A stretch of DNA of 64,000 nt from Xiphophorus maculatus (GCF_002775205.1 NC_036456.1:12303463-12367462); one strand, 5' to 3'. Counted from the stretch's first letter, positions 1 to 13,345 are shown. The notes: generated by a model from the sequence alone, not told the origin. Program-made: numbers and translations.

Positions 1-3000
1 GTGAGGGAAAAAATGCATATTATGCTGTTCAAGAAATATAACTGTCTGAACTTTAATTGTCTGTAAGAAGACAAATAAAGCAACAAATAAATAAAAACTG
101 GACCAATACAGCAGATAAATTATTGGAATAACTAATTACTATCGCTACTGGTTAGATTTATATTAAGCTAATATTTAACACTTTAAAGTAAATTTGGATT
201 ATGAAAATCTGTTCCTCTAAACTAAAATCACACACCCAGTATTCGCCGAGGTTAGCTAAAATTTGCGGATATCTGAGACTTCCCCCCAAAAAACACTTAG
301 AACCGCCTAGTTTAAAAGCTCAGACACTAAATGTAACTTATATGCCTCGATGTGAACAGTGGAAAGGGTTTTAGCCCTACCGCAAAAGCTAATATCATCA
401 GTAATATCATCACTATTTTGATCTTTCTGTTGTTTCCTTCGTTCTTGGTTTTCTGCCATATTCATATTAAAGCCCAAAGCCCAATGTAGTGTCACAGTGT
501 AATTACAAATTTATTCATTCATGTTATGAATGAAGACCGATGGGTCTAAACAGAAAATGAGTGGAAAAGCGGAGGGAAGCTTCTTGACTGACTCATTGGA
601 TTGTTTCGAAATCTACTCGCTTCATCTTTTTATACCTAACTTTACCTATTTAGTCTCGCCAGGCTTTCTGAATTTGCTATTTCTTGTTTTAAACCAGGTG
701 AAGTTCTCACTGTCAGGCGAGGAAGCAGCTCTACTGTAGCTAAAGCAACAGGAAGAAAAAGTTTCCTCGGGTTGCTTCGAGCTGCACTTCTCTGACTGAG
801 AGGGAAAAATACCTTCTAATAACCACATGACTACAGAGTTGATTCACTTTGGGAACAGTGACTGCACTGCTGCAGGGCCATGTGTGCACAAATTGAGTCC
901 ATAGTGTTGAGTTTGAAAATACTTTTGAATCTGATTGTTTTTAAGGAAAAACATGCAAAATATCTTGTGTTATTTTAGATCAAAACATGTTTTAAATTCA
1001 AAGAAACATCTGCGTGTTTAACTCCCGGTAACCCAGATCTAATGACAGCTGCACCTCTGAATGTTGTCCTTCTCTCTTTCATCCTCTCACTGTTAGGTTC
1101 CTCCTCGGTGCCGTTTCCAGCTTTTTGCTTATCCACATAATGATTTCTTGTCTCGTCAGACAGAGAGAGCTCCATTTATAACACGTCTGCACAGTGCGCC
1201 TCACGTGGACTTTTAGTACGAACCGTGAGTCGATATGTCAATAGCCAGCACCCTTGGTTACTGTATTTCTCTCCAGGACTGTCTGCTCATTAGAAGCATA
1301 CAATGTATCGTTGTCAAGGCTCGACGTCGCCGTGCTTTCCGAGGTGAGCGCGGTCACAGAGCGCGGCCAGGAAACGACTTTCTGATTGGAGATTAACGAA
1401 GGGCCTCAAAGTGCTTTGCATACCAGCGTAGTAATCCCTCAACCCCTCCCCCACCTCTTTCTTTCACACTTTTTCTTATGTCAAACACACACATGCGAAT
1501 GCTTGTGACACAAACACATACCTCCATAATTGTGGGGAGTGTCACATTTCTGGGATTAGCAGAGTTTGAGGCTTTAGGTTACTGGGTCAACGAGGAGGAC
1601 CTGCCGTCCACCCAGTAAAAATAGAAAGTATATAACTCTGCTGATCTGATAAATGAGCAATTAATTAGAAGCATACACCTGAATTTTATTGTACATTTCT
1701 TTGGATTTGTGTTAAAGCTGCCTACTTCCTGCATGGCGGACAGGAAACATCCAGGAGCTGCAGAAGCACAGCTATAAACATCAATGTACTTTTTTTTTGT
1801 TGTTGTTGTTGTTGCTTTTTTATAACTTAGCAACACAAAATGAGACATATTTGCAAGGTGGGAGTAAAATGATGATTTAAATTCTTTGCAAATAAAACCT
1901 GGGGGGAAAAAGTCAATCATAACCTGGTCTGTGTTAAATCACCCATCCTCTAATCAGCTTCCCTGTCCCTGCCTAACCTCACAGCTTGAGCCTGCCTTTA
2001 TTGTGTTTCATCGTGGAGTTGGTGTGCCAGAGCTCTGCCACAGATAATATTTTATGCAGATAGAAAAGGTACATGTTGGTCCCCTGCATAGTTTGTGGCA
2101 AACTGGACTAGTTGTTTTTATGTTTGTTTTTTTTCTCCTTAAAATGATGTTCTGCTTTGTATTTCTCATTGTAAACATTGGAGGACTGGAATTGCAGATC
2201 CTGGACTTTAACTAGTGTCAATATCATATTTGCCTAGGATTTGACAAAGTCATAATTAGGGTCCAGGAAGCGCTTTTCTCAGTCTTACACCTTATCGATC
2301 ACATTAATTCAGGAGTTTCCTTCTAAATAAGCATAAACTAATAAATATACAGGGTTTCAGTAAATACTTTGGAGCAAGAGTCAACAACCTTTACAATCCT
2401 TCAGTCCAACTAAAAAAGACTTGTTAGAGCCACAAATGATACATGACCTTTAAAAATTGACTGCAGGAAATTTATTTGAAATATAGGTTTGAAAGTAAAT
2501 AAAAAAAAATAAAACTTATGCAGAAACGAGAACGGATGTGTTTCCTTCAGGAAGATGTTGAAATTAATGAGAAAAAATTCAATCTAAGACAATATCGTTA
2601 GTATTTTTTATTCTGTCATGGAAAATCTATTTATGCTATTAAAAACCTGCATTTGTGAATAACTGCAAAAGATTACTTATTTAAGTGGAGCTCTGGAGCC
2701 ACAAGTTGCAGACCCCAGATCTAAACTCCACATGAAAATCTGTGAATACTGAACCGCAATTAGGAAGAGGATCACAGTGAAACAGTAACAATCAGTACCA
2801 TACTGCCAGTGTTTGTGATAAGCAAACTTTGTCAATTAGACCTCATCTAGCGACAATGCTGTATAGCTCAATTTTTTTATCACTGATAGAAGATAAAAAA
2901 TAACCCAAAATAGACACAGCTGAAGCACCAGCTTTTAAAAGACTTCCTTTGTCACACATTGGCATCTGTGATTCTGACATCACCTCCATTTACAAGAGAG

Positions 3001-4847
3001 AAGCTGACCCACTCTTATCTAGACTTGAAATATGTTCCAGGTATAAAAATAAATGCCTTATTCCTTGTTCTGTTTGTCCACTACAGCAGGAAGCAATAAG
3101 AGAAAATCACAACAACAGGCCATGTGTTTGTTTGGCTCTGTGAAAATTGCTTTGAGATGAACTGGATGGACGCCTGTTGTTGATGAAAATGCAGTTTCAT
3201 TCTCCTGCCAGGCTTTCTCATCCCCCCTCTAAGTATTATTGGTCGTTTCTTTTTCCTTAGTTAAGCACAAAGAGAGCCTCTCGCCTCTCTGAAAACATGC
3301 TCAAGATTTCACCTTTGGCAGAGGACACAGCAGCAGAGCTGAGGAAATGGAAAACATTCATTTTCTCAGCGTTCTGCAGTGAGAAGATGAGGGTGTGAAA
3401 AAAGAAAGATGCAGGGTGGGTAAGAGGTGCTTAAGTCAGAGGGGTGAGGCGGTGTGTGGGCGGCTGGAAGAGGACGGAGAAACCCGAATCGGTCGATACA
3501 TTTGAAAACGATCTCCTTAATTCTCAGAACTTGGGCTCTTTGCTCAAAGGACGCTCGGATGGAGAAGCGTAAAGTTACAGCAGGTTAGAGTCGCAGCTGC
3601 ATCACGGTGACATTGAAGGAGACAAAAGGATGAGAGCAGGGAGCACCTTAAGAGACGCGAGCTGGAAGCAGCTCAGCTGGAGTCAGGAACATGGTGATGA
3701 GATGGAGAAAACAAATGAAAAGGTCGTCATGAAAACAAGAGGCTCACAGTGGGTGACGTCTGACAGCATCTTACAGGAAAGCCTCCGCGCTCTCAGTGGT
3801 AGGGTCTAAGTGTGAACGAGTCAGCCTGTTCTTCTGTCCTTGAAGGAAAATCCATCAGAGTGGGATGGGGGGGCGGGGAGGGGGGTTAGCAGAGCCAGTG
3901 AACACAGTTTACAAAGGAAGTGAGAATTAATCATCAAAATCTTTGTCAAAATCAGTTTTGCAGACGTCAACAATCAGAGGATTTTCTGCTATCGAAAAAT
4001 TGTTTTTTTGATTTACTCAATGTGGATTTAAATCATCATTTCTTAATTCGGCCATTCATTATCCAACTGGTTATATACTAATGGAAAATGAGGTGGTGTT
4101 TTCATCATTATTGTTGCACATTATTATAAATCTGTCTGTGCTGTCTCACAGATGAAGTCAGACCCACTTTTTTACCCGGTGCTAATGAACAACCATCATT
4201 CTGTGAGCTTTTTATGAAGTCCTGTTCATGTTTATGTCTCGGTGGAGTGGTGGCTCTTGGATAAATCCCACCCTGGGCAAGTCCCGCCTTCTGCTATGTT
4301 CTAACCAATCAAAATACAGGAGAGCTATATTCCTGGGAGGTCAAATTGTCTTCCTCAGGGCTGCCAACATCCAGTGATGTAATGCGACATGATATGATCT
4401 TTTCATGACAGTCTGAACAACAGGTCTGATTCTTTTCGAATGCGACTCTGGCCACATGCCTATCCGATTCATCCGAACTGAATGCAACTGATACTCAACA
4501 AATCTCACTATTCTGCATCCTGATACGCGCAAGCGGGAAGAATAACAACAACCACGACGGACTATAATGAGAATCAAATTGTTTATATGCTGCTCCGGTC
4601 GGACAACAACTTCAAATATGTAAGCTATGCAAACAACTAGGGGTGAGAATTTATCGTATTGTTTATTGTTATCACAATAGTAACACAAAATGTCACCCAC
4701 TCCTACAACTGACAGATGCTTCTTTATCCGGTCCCTTCAGCATCTCTCCACCCAAAAGCTGTTCTACTGCCGCCCTGGGCAACTGCCCATGTCAAAAACC
4801 CAATCCATCTCTGTGATTTACATTTCTGTGTCTTGACTTCCCCGCAG
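1..4847. other. Noncoding flank or intron upstream of the 4848-5637 exon
   Basis: No exon with coherent coding sequence and splice sites was found. Part is presumably the intron before the exon at 4848. A GC-rich patch at about 1300-1400 and a CACGTG at 1202-1207 look weakly regulatory. About 2380-2720 resembles an old repeat. Confidence 0.5.
2380..2720. repeat. Possible decayed interspersed repeat
   Basis: The stretch opens with a phrase like 'caacaacctttacaatcc' and closes with a 'gagccacaagttgcagacccc'-type phrase. Both are of the kind seen in old teleost nonautonomous DNA transposons. The ends are too diverged for me to define TIRs or a target duplication. Confidence 0.3.
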
Positions 4848-5637
4848 CTACATCTACGACCCCTCAACGGCGGTGGATGTGCGGAAAAGCGACTCTGCAT
4901 CCAGCTCCCTCTACCAGGGCCAGCACCACGTGGGCGGTGACCCCGGCCGCAACCCGCAGGGCGACCACACCAAGCAGAAGCAGGGCTTCCACAACCTGGG
5001 CTACAGCAAGTCCAACAACAGCACACTGAAACTGGAGCATGACAACAACCAGGTCAACCACAGGCTTCACTCGGCGCCGTCACTTGCAAAGGAAATGCAC
5101 CAGCAGGCGAGCGCGCCTCCCGCAGGTGGCAGGCTGTACATCATTGAGCCAGAGGCGGTAGGACGACGATGGATGGATATCGACGCAACCCAGGTGCCTA
5201 TTTACCCCAACGTACAGCAGTACGAAGACCACAGGAGCTACAGCGAGCCGCAGCACGAGGCTATGACGAACGGGTGGGACAGCTCCATCACCACCTGCAG
5301 CATGGCAGGCAGGAGCCCGTCGGTGGACGAGATCGACGAGGGCGTTGGGGGGACGCCGGAGCATCTTTGGGACACCGGGGACGAGGGCAGCGTCTTGTCC
5401 GTGGACATCCACACCAGCACCACCAGCTTGTCCTCTGGCGGCACGAGGGATGAGGTCACGCTGCCAAAGACTGCGGACGTTTCCACCGAGGAGAGCGGTT
5501 TCTCTGTGACGAAGAGCGAGGATGAGGAGGAGGAGGTGAGGAAAGACCAGGCGGAGGTGCAGAGCGTCACGGACTCTATGGTGGCAGAGGCTCTTGCTGC
5601 TTTGGAGGCCGCCACCGCCGGGGAGGATTCCGATTAA
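4848..5637 (+). CDS. Terminal coding exon of an unrecognised acidic protein
   Basis: A pyrimidine-rich tract ending in CAG at 4847 precedes 262 open codons (plus a split first codon) ending in TAA at 5635-5637. Codons are GC-rich, unlike the AT-rich flanks, which supports real coding. The tail has no cysteine-rich or membrane segment and looks like a disordered cytoplasmic C-terminus. It has a Ser/Asn/Gln/His-rich start, a central block containing LYIIEPEAVGRRWMDID and YPNVQQYEDHRSYSEP, repeated SPSVDEIDEG and SSLSSG-like Ser/Asp patches, and a final Glu/Asp-rich stretch ending GEDSD. This could be the tail of a single-pass membrane or scaffold protein, and the FAM171 family was considered. 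I cannot support a name. The preceding exon was not found, so this is partial. Coding is likely; function is unknown. Confidence 0.82.
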
Positions 5638-5648
5638 AAAACGAACCC

Positions 5649-6157
5649 TTAAAGCTACAGTATGTAACTTTTACAAACAAAATGTGATTTTTAAATATTT
5701 GTGGAAACTGTCACAATTTCGTGACGATATAATATGAGGCAGATAATCTGTGAAAAGATCAAGATCTTCCAAGAAATGTACTGCTCCCGGTCAAAAACAA
5801 CCAATCAGAGCCGGGAGGAAGGTCTTAGCGCTGTCAATTACTCTTGTGTACTCTCTGCTAAATGCACTAATGTTGAAGAATCTAATGGTGAAGAATCAAC
5901 TTACCACTCCAGGAAAATTGTTTATCCGCTGTCAGAGGTGACCATGCTAACTAGCCTTCACATTCATGAGAGCCTCTGTTGTGGTGAACCTGCTGTAGCG
6001 TAGCACAGCAAATGGGGAGGGTGTGAGCAGCGCATACATGAGGGTGATTACAGAATATCTGTCTCATAGTACACTGTCATAATATGGTGACAGCTTTAAC
6101 AAATATATTAAAAAAAGCTATATTTTTTAAAATAAAAGTTACCTAATGCTGCTTTAA
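5649..6157. mobile_element. MITE with TTAA ends forming the 3' UTR
   Basis: The left end from 5649 reads TTAAAGCTACAGTATGTAAC. The reverse complement of the right end, read from 6157, reads TTAAAGCAGCATTAGGTAAC. These are imperfect terminal inverted repeats about 25 bp long, each beginning with TTAA. There is no transposase in the roughly 0.5 kb interior, so it is nonautonomous. TTAA ends suggest a piggyBac-type target, but other families are possible. It begins 11 bases after the stop codon at 5637, so it must supply most of that gene's 3' UTR. Confidence 0.7.
6131..6136 (+). terminator. Candidate polyadenylation signal AATAAA inside the MITE
   Basis: This is the first canonical AATAAA found downstream of the 5637 stop codon. 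It lies next to the MITE's right inverted repeat. A weaker ATTAAA lies near 6104. If used, the transposon provides the host gene's 3' end. Confidence 0.4.
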
Positions 6158-6574
6158 AGCAACTTGACAGAACTATCAGAACCGCCATAAAACTTTGCCA
6201 AAGTTCTGAACAATGGAGTTTTTATGTACGGACATAAAACAAATGAAGGAAAAACTCTGTTTGCTGGAAACAGATTTATTTTTGAAGTTGTGGACAATCT
6301 TTCCTGTGACGGAGGGATAATATCTGCCTTGTGAAGGAGGCTTCATTTTCAAAGCTGCAGCTAAAGAGACTCCAGTGTCTGGACCGAATACTGCCTGCAG
6401 CTGAATCATGATGCGCCTAACACTCCACGCTCCTAATACGTTGTAGGTACTCCGACACGGACACGACATCAGCAGGATATTTTAATTATGATACATAACT
6501 ATGGTTTTATTACGGGAGTCCACATTTCTTTAGTAAACACAGGCCCTGCTTGCAAACTCTTTAGGAATCCATCC

Positions 6575-7105
6575 ATTTAAAGTGCCAGGCATACTTTGAA
6601 ACAACCACAAACTCCAGTGTGTTTTATTGATATTTTATGTGATCAACCGAGACAAAACAGTTTCTAATTTTAAAGTGGGAAAATTTTATTTTATTTAAAT
6701 TTTTTATGAATATGTGAATAGTTAGAAATGCACTTTTAAAGTAAATTCTTCATATAATCGTCTTTGATTATATAATTCTCGGTTGGGTTTAGGGTGGGAC
6801 TTTGACTGGGCCACTATTAAACAGTTAATTGATGTAAAGCACATTCTTTAATATATTCCCTGGTCGTTTTAATAGAGTTTATTTGGAGGTATGGGAGTAA
6901 AAGGGGTGAATATAAATGTATGCCACACTTTTTATTCTTTTTATTTTTGATAACGGTTTGAACCTTATTGTTCTGCTTCACTATCTTCACACACTCTTTG
7001 TTGTGGTCTAACATAAAATATCAATGAAATACATAAGTGTTTGGGATTGCAACGTGACAAAATGGAACAAATTTCAAAGGGAAGGAATGCTTTTATAATG
7101 CTGTG
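6575..7105. repeat. Decayed Tc1-like nonautonomous element
   Basis: It carries a series of phrases familiar from teleost Tc1/mariner-derived repeats: 'acaaccacaaact', 'gtgttttattgatattttat', 'actttgactgggccac', then near the right end 'acataaaatatcaatgaaatac' and 'caacgtgacaaaatgg'. The same phrases recur at about 32.7-33.4 kb and 58.1-58.3 kb. The ends are eroded and no transposase survives. Confidence 0.6.
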
Positions 7106-9593
7106 TAACTAAGAGAGACGGAAAGGTCATGAAATCCCTTTTTACAGGTGATTTATTGTTAGTGTAACTGTATTGCGTTTTGGTGTTATTTATAAAGTCT
7201 TCACCCTTATCTCACATAGAAACTGGGAGTATTTAACGGCCAGAAAAGAGCAGAGTTAGCCTTTATTCATAGCTTTTCTTATTTTATGTCCTCATTAATT
7301 TCAGAATAGCACAACAAATATAAAATCCGGCTGCAATTATAAACAGAAAGCAATGGAAACATGATTCATGCACATAATTAATGTAAAAAAATGTTTTATT
7401 TTAAGAAATGTTTTGTTTTTGCCTTCATTCCCTAGCTTTTACAGCCAAGGTTAACAAGCCAAGCAAAGGTCAATTAGCCTCAGGGCACACCTCAACCACA
7501 CAAGCGCCTGCTAACTTCTTGTTTTTTTTTTTTTTTTAGTTTTAAAGGTCAAGCTTTGGATTTGTTGTCTAGTCTGTGACATCCGTTCAGTTCATGTGCC
7601 TGAAAACGAGCTAATTAAGGCTGACTGATTCCTGAAGAAGTAATCCGGATGAAATGAAGGAGAATCCCCATTTTAATCGTTTGCCTGCCAAATCATTTCC
7701 CCTCATTGCATTTGTACCGTAAAATAAAATCAGTGTAATAAAGGCTTTGTGAAATAATTTACTGTTGTTCCCATTTTTGTAGACGCACAACATATTTAGC
7801 CTCTTAATGACTTTTAATAGGCTTGATAACAATAATATATTTATTTGTTCAAGAAAAAAACAAATCACATTAACCATCTAAATATTCCCAAGGTGTCATA
7901 GATAAAAACACGTTAGACATTTCTAATATGCTTGGAGTTTTTTCTTTCTATTTTTAGCATTTTTATTCAATCATGTCATCAGCTTTATGATACAATTTTT
8001 ATCTTTTTAACTTATGATAGTTTTAAACTTGAGCTCTTAGGGTTAGGTTTCCAGAACTTGATCTTCAAGCCTACTGTTAGAAGGCTTGCTAATTAGCCTG
8101 ATAATAGTAATTGACCTTGGTTTGGTAAATACATTAAACACTAGATCCCATAGCTGTTAACGTTTATGAAGCCATCATAAAAACCTCTTACATGGGCATA
8201 TTTTTTATTTTTGATGGGGTACGTTTGAAACTTGAATTCGGGAGAGTAGCTAGCTTGCTGGTTAGCTTGCTAGTAATAAACTATGAAAAATAAATACAAA
8301 TAAAAGAAAAACAGAATCCGCTGTTTGTGTAAACCATTATAGAAGCTTATTACTTTTTTGAAAAATACTAACTTATCATGTCTTAAATATTGAGACTTTA
8401 GTTGTTAAGAGTGTGCAGCTAGCTAATTAGCTTGCTAAAATTAAACTACCTAACAGTTGTAGACTGAAGAAGAAACTAATTTTAAGTAGCTTAGGACCTG
8501 GGTATTGTAGATAGTTTGGTAATTAGCTTGTTAACCATGAGCTAATTATGGTAAATTGAATTAAAAACAGCACCTGACATATTGTAAGATTACTTTGTTC
8601 TTTTACCATGTTTGCATGGTAAAAGAACCACGCAATCTATTAAATCTTAAGAACATTTTTAAATTAGCCACTATACTGAGAATTAATTAGGGAGAAACAT
8701 GTGGCTAAAACTGGAGAAAGAGGCATGCCAAATAAAAATTACAATAAGCTCTCAAAGACAGGGAAGGAAGAGAGATCTGAAATATAAACAATATTTTATA
8801 TTTCAGATCTGTGACTAAATTATCTTTCTAAAGGAAATGCATAAAGAGACTCAATGATTCTGCATAGCGGCAAATGTTTGGGATCTTTTTTTTTTTTCTT
8901 TCTTGTTCTGTGTAACTAATAGCGATCCGTGTGGGTGGTAGTTGCTTAAACTTCGCTGTTGCAGCAGTCAGAGCCTCAGCGGGCGTCATCTGTGGCCCCT
9001 GGGAGCCCAGCTAATGAACACCTTTGGGGCTTTGTGGTACGCAAGCGGCCCGTGTGCACACAGCGAACCCTAGTAACTTCCACAGCAGCCTGGAATAATG
9101 ATAATGACAAGAATGGAGATCTGCTGACTTTCAACTTGCTCACATTGAGAGAGCATGAGGCTATCTGTGGCTGTCTCAGATGGAAACGGATGATATGCCA
9201 GAATAGCTTTTTCTTTCTTTTTATCTATTCATGTAACCAACTTCTTTTTTTTTTTTTTTATCTTCATCAGTCTTCCTTTTCGCATGAGATTCTCCATTTT
9301 TAACCCTTTTTTTTTTTAGATTATTACAAGTGTTTGAAATTCCACTTTTCTTTATTTGTGTTGCAGATCATTTTCATAACGTGGCTGTATTATTAAACTA
9401 TAAACCTTCAATTATCTTTTCACAATCTTTTTGTGACAAAACTTCCTTTTTTTGGCTTCTTTCTGGAAGTTTCATCTTTTTTACATTTCCTCCACAAACA
9501 AACCACTGAATCCCTGAAGATGTTTGCCTCAACTTTGAATTTGAAGCATCACAGCAAAGTCACATGAAAGCTGTCATATATAGCGTTCTCTCT

Positions 9594-9647
9594 CTCACAC
9601 ACACACACACACACACCCCAGGACAGACAGATTCTGAATGTGTGTTG

Positions 9648-9742
<95 letters not shown>
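9594..9742. repeat. CA/GT microsatellite pair
   Basis: A short (CA)n at about 9597-9617 is followed about 35 bp later by a much longer, nearly perfect (GT)n at about 9650-9740. The two tracts are mutually complementary, so they can pair as a hairpin. Each is also a Z-DNA-prone repeat. Confidence 0.9.
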
Positions 9743-9744
<2 letters not shown>

Positions 9745-11658
9745 TGAATGCAGCCACGGTTTATCCCGAGCTTTGATGTAAAACGACTGGGAGTGGTGTG
9801 TCTACAGAGGTTGTGTTTTTGGTTCTCATCATGATGGATGACAAAAACTTGTGAACACAGAGGAAACCTGTTTAGTCAGCAGCAGCTCACAAGGTGGTGG
9901 GATCACAAGCCAAAGTTCAACAATAACAGCAAAACCGCAATGAAAACGATTTGTGGCTGCAATGAGTCGACAGGAGAAGACTTACATGAAGTCGGAGGGA
10001 GAAGCAGCTTTAAGCTTTTAAAAGCGTTTGCTTGTTTTTTTTAGCCGTTGTATTATTATTTTTTTTTAACAATAAATCAAAACCACTGCTCATTACTGAG
10101 TGACTAAAAAACGTTTTGTCCCCTAACAGATTTCTTCTTCAAAAAATGGTTGAAGATTAAACCAATTTTAACATTGCACAAAGATAACCTGAGTAAATGC
10201 AAAATACAACATTATATTTTAATGGGAAAAAATATAAAGTTGTATACAACTTTATATACAAATATGTGCAATTTCTTCTTATCATCATTATTATTATTAT
10301 TATTATTATTTAATCACATTGGAGATTTTTCCTGCATTGATGCCCTGTTTTATCTAATGCCCCAACACTTCAGTTGGACTTAAGCCCGGACTTTGACTAG
10401 GCCACTTCAAAACCTTTACTTTGCAGTGGTTGTTCTGGCGCCTCAAACTGAAGAAAAAAAAAACAAAAAAACATCCACAGATCATCACTACTATCTCCAC
10501 TAGCGGCTTAGAAAGAAAAAACCCACTTAAGAGCAAAGACTTAATTCTACTTAACACTTTTTAAACAGATTTTATGGGGTTTAAGGAAAAATCTACCACC
10601 TAGAATGTAATGTGATATGCCTGTATGGGGGAATTTTACTGCCATAATTCAAGAGCACACATTTTCAGTTTGAAAGCAGGATTTCATGTCTTTGTTCTCG
10701 AAACTGGTATTGCTTGTACTCAAAACTCTCAAAGCAAAAAAGTATGATCGCCTGGCAACAGTCCAGCCAATAGAACATTAATCAAAGTGTTATACTGGGC
10801 AGTGGGAGGCTCCTCGAGGGTGCGTTTGTTTCCTTCTAGTGCGTGTGCCTGTCTGGCTATGTATCTGTAAATGTGTGCTCTCGACTTATGGCAGTAAAGT
10901 CCCCCCATATTCTCGGTTCTATTCGAGTTAAAAGCATAAAAGAAGCATCTGCTAAGGTAAACTGTCAAAAACAGCACAGAAGTCTAAGATAAAAATAAAA
11001 AAAACCGAGTCAATGAACAAAATGAGCCGTTTTAGTTGTGTGGTTTCGCTTTGGAACCAAACTAAAGCTTTGCGTAGTTGCAGTTTTCATTTTTTTTTTT
11101 TTTTTTTTAAGTTTGCAATCGGAAAAAATTATTTAAAAATTTTTTTCAAAAATCTCAAGAGCCTTAGAACGAAACAGCTTGGAAACAGTCCTTAATGTAA
11201 GGAGGTCAATCTGTTTTATTGACGAGAGGACGCGCCGCAGTATGTCTGAGAGCAGCTGGGACGCAGCCTGAATTAACGCAGCCATGTACCGGTAAAACAA
11301 TAAATGATCCAAAAGCCTTAAAAACCTCCTTAAGAGGCAGTTGGTTTGTTTCGTTTAACGTGATAAATGCCTGTTAGTTTGTTGAATTAGTCCCACATTC
11401 CCATCTGCTGTACTGGAAGTACATGAACAATGTGTTGAACTTTTCCGTAACACACGGGACACATGTCGATATCGTTCAACTTTCCAAAGTGACTCACGCG
11501 CCAAGATGACAGCACGCAAACGCGCGTTGCAACAAGCTCGTCTGATCTAACCCTGCTGTGGACGGATGATACGAGAGCAAATACGGAACACTTTGTATGT
11601 CAGATTCCTTCATGTTGTTTTTATTGGGTCCATTAGGCAGCTGGTTGCAGAGTCCCTG

Positions 11659-11660
<2 letters not shown>

Positions 11661-11691
<31 letters not shown>
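11661..11691. repeat. GT microsatellite
   Basis: About 15 uninterrupted GT units. Confidence 0.9.
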
Positions 11692-11693
<2 letters not shown>

Positions 11694-11959
11694 CCGTTAA
11701 TGTGTTTGTTTTTCTCAGAGCTCTGTTGAAGTTAATGATGTCACCCTTAATTGTTGCACAGAGAAACACACTTCCACCTCTCAGAGGAACAGGTAGGTTA
11801 GTCGACTTAAGTACGGGCTCGCCATGCGGCATTGTGATATTTGTCATAGACAATAAAGTTTTGCCGGTTTAAATACAAAAAAAAAGAGAGAAAAGAAATG
11901 AATTGAAACCAATTCAACCTGGAATTAGTGAGTGAAAACCTGCATATAATGCTATTACA

Positions 11960-12130
11960 CACGCTATTGGATGCCATTTGAAAGCAGCCAATCAAGGAGC
12001 ACCGTTCATTTTCCTTGACGGTGATTGGCTGTGCCCGAAGGAGCGGGGATAAGGAAGTCTGCGGACGTTAGCTTGTTCAGCAGTAGAACTAAAACTGCTT
12101 CCAAAGTGCATATTTATGCACAATAAGGTA
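11960..12130 (+). promoter_or_regulatory. CCAAT-rich promoter-like patch
   Basis: Three CCAAT-type boxes lie within about 65 bp: ATTGG near 11967, CCAAT near 11989 and GATTGG near 12021. This is the spacing seen at NF-Y-dependent promoters. A GC-richer stretch follows, and a donor-like AAG|GTATAT lies near 12127. No coding exon follows, so it could serve a noncoding transcript. Confidence 0.35.
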
Positions 12131-12884
12131 TATATTTTTTGTTTAAACTACTAAGGTAGGTCATTCTAAGCGTTTTCAGACGGGGGTTCAAATATTGATT
12201 GATTGTACCCATTTATAGAAACTTAACTCCATGAACACCTGTGGGATAAAGGATAATAAAATCTCAGAACACCAGTTCCCTAATATTTCTACAAAAATAT
12301 TAACTATTCTGAAAATGTGGCTTCTCTATATTTAAAAAAAAAAAAAAAAAAAGCCTTTTTTTTTGTAAAGTTTTGTTTCATCTCCCCCTGTTATCATTAA
12401 TGTACTTGCTCACTGTTTAAACACCTCAAAATAGACTTCCTCCTGTTGGAACGGAACCAACATCTTCAGAGACTGGCTAATGTTTCACCAAGGTTAAAGA
12501 TTAGACCGTCTCCCTGGAAACCGTATTAGGGGTTTTTCTCCTAAAAGGCTATTATTCCATGTAATGTTTGCCGTTTCAACATCCAGGTGAAAGTTATTGT
12601 TGCTGGTCGAAACAGTGACCGCTGCCTTCTCATAGGACTTTGAATGACCGGAGAGCAGTTTTGGCTGAGGAGGAATCCGGGTGAGTCACTTCAGAAGGTC
12701 GCTGTTGTGCTTTGGGTCAGAGGTGAATCAGCTTCCTCTCCGTTTTCCTAAATGCCCGTTACAGAAGAGAGAGTGTCCCTTTCAGCCAGACAGGGTTCCT
12801 TCCTACACATTTATGAAAAACAAAATGCACACTTTTCCAAACTCATATTGGCAGAGATTTCAGTATGAATGCAGGAGTTGCTAA

Positions 12885-13345
12885 GGATGAAAGAAAGAAT
12901 GGAAGGATAAAACATTGAGGAAAGAAATAAGGATGGTAACATAAAAGGAAGGAAGGATGAAGGAAAGGAATGATGGCAAGATAAAAAAAAATGGAAGAAT
13001 GAAAGGAAAATGGCAAGATGAAAGGATGGATGAAAGAAAAGATGGAAGGATAAAAAGGAAGAAAGAATGTAAAAGGATGATTTAAAGAATGGATGGATGA
13101 AAGAAGAGATGGAAGGATAAAAAAGGAAGAAGGAATGACAGAAAGGGTAGTTGAAAGGAAAAATGACGAGATAAAAGAAAGGAAAGATGGCAAGGTGAAA
13201 GGAAGGTAGAATGAAGGAATGGAAGGATTAAAAGGAAGCATGGAAGAAAGAATGACAAGACAAAAGGATGGATGAAAGAAAGAAAAGATGGAAGGATAAA
13301 GCAACATGGTAAGATGAAAGGAAGCATGAAAGAAAAGACGGTAAG
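12885..13345. repeat. Polypurine minisatellite
   Basis: About 460 bp of almost pure A/G on the + strand, built from degenerate units such as GGAAGGATGAAAGA and ATGGAAGGATAAA. The complementary strand stays open for long stretches only because the repeat lacks stop codons there, so it is not a gene. Confidence 0.9.

Noticed and set aside
4341..4700. 119-codon minus-strand frame
   Set aside because: No recognisable motif, composition like the flanks, no splice or promoter support.
4724..5615. Several antisense and alternate frames over the 4848-5637 exon
   Set aside because: Shadows of GC-rich coding sequence on the + strand; the + frame has the splice site and balanced protein.
9560..9757. 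Minus-strand frame encoding repeating His-Thr
   Set aside because: Simple translation of the GT microsatellite.
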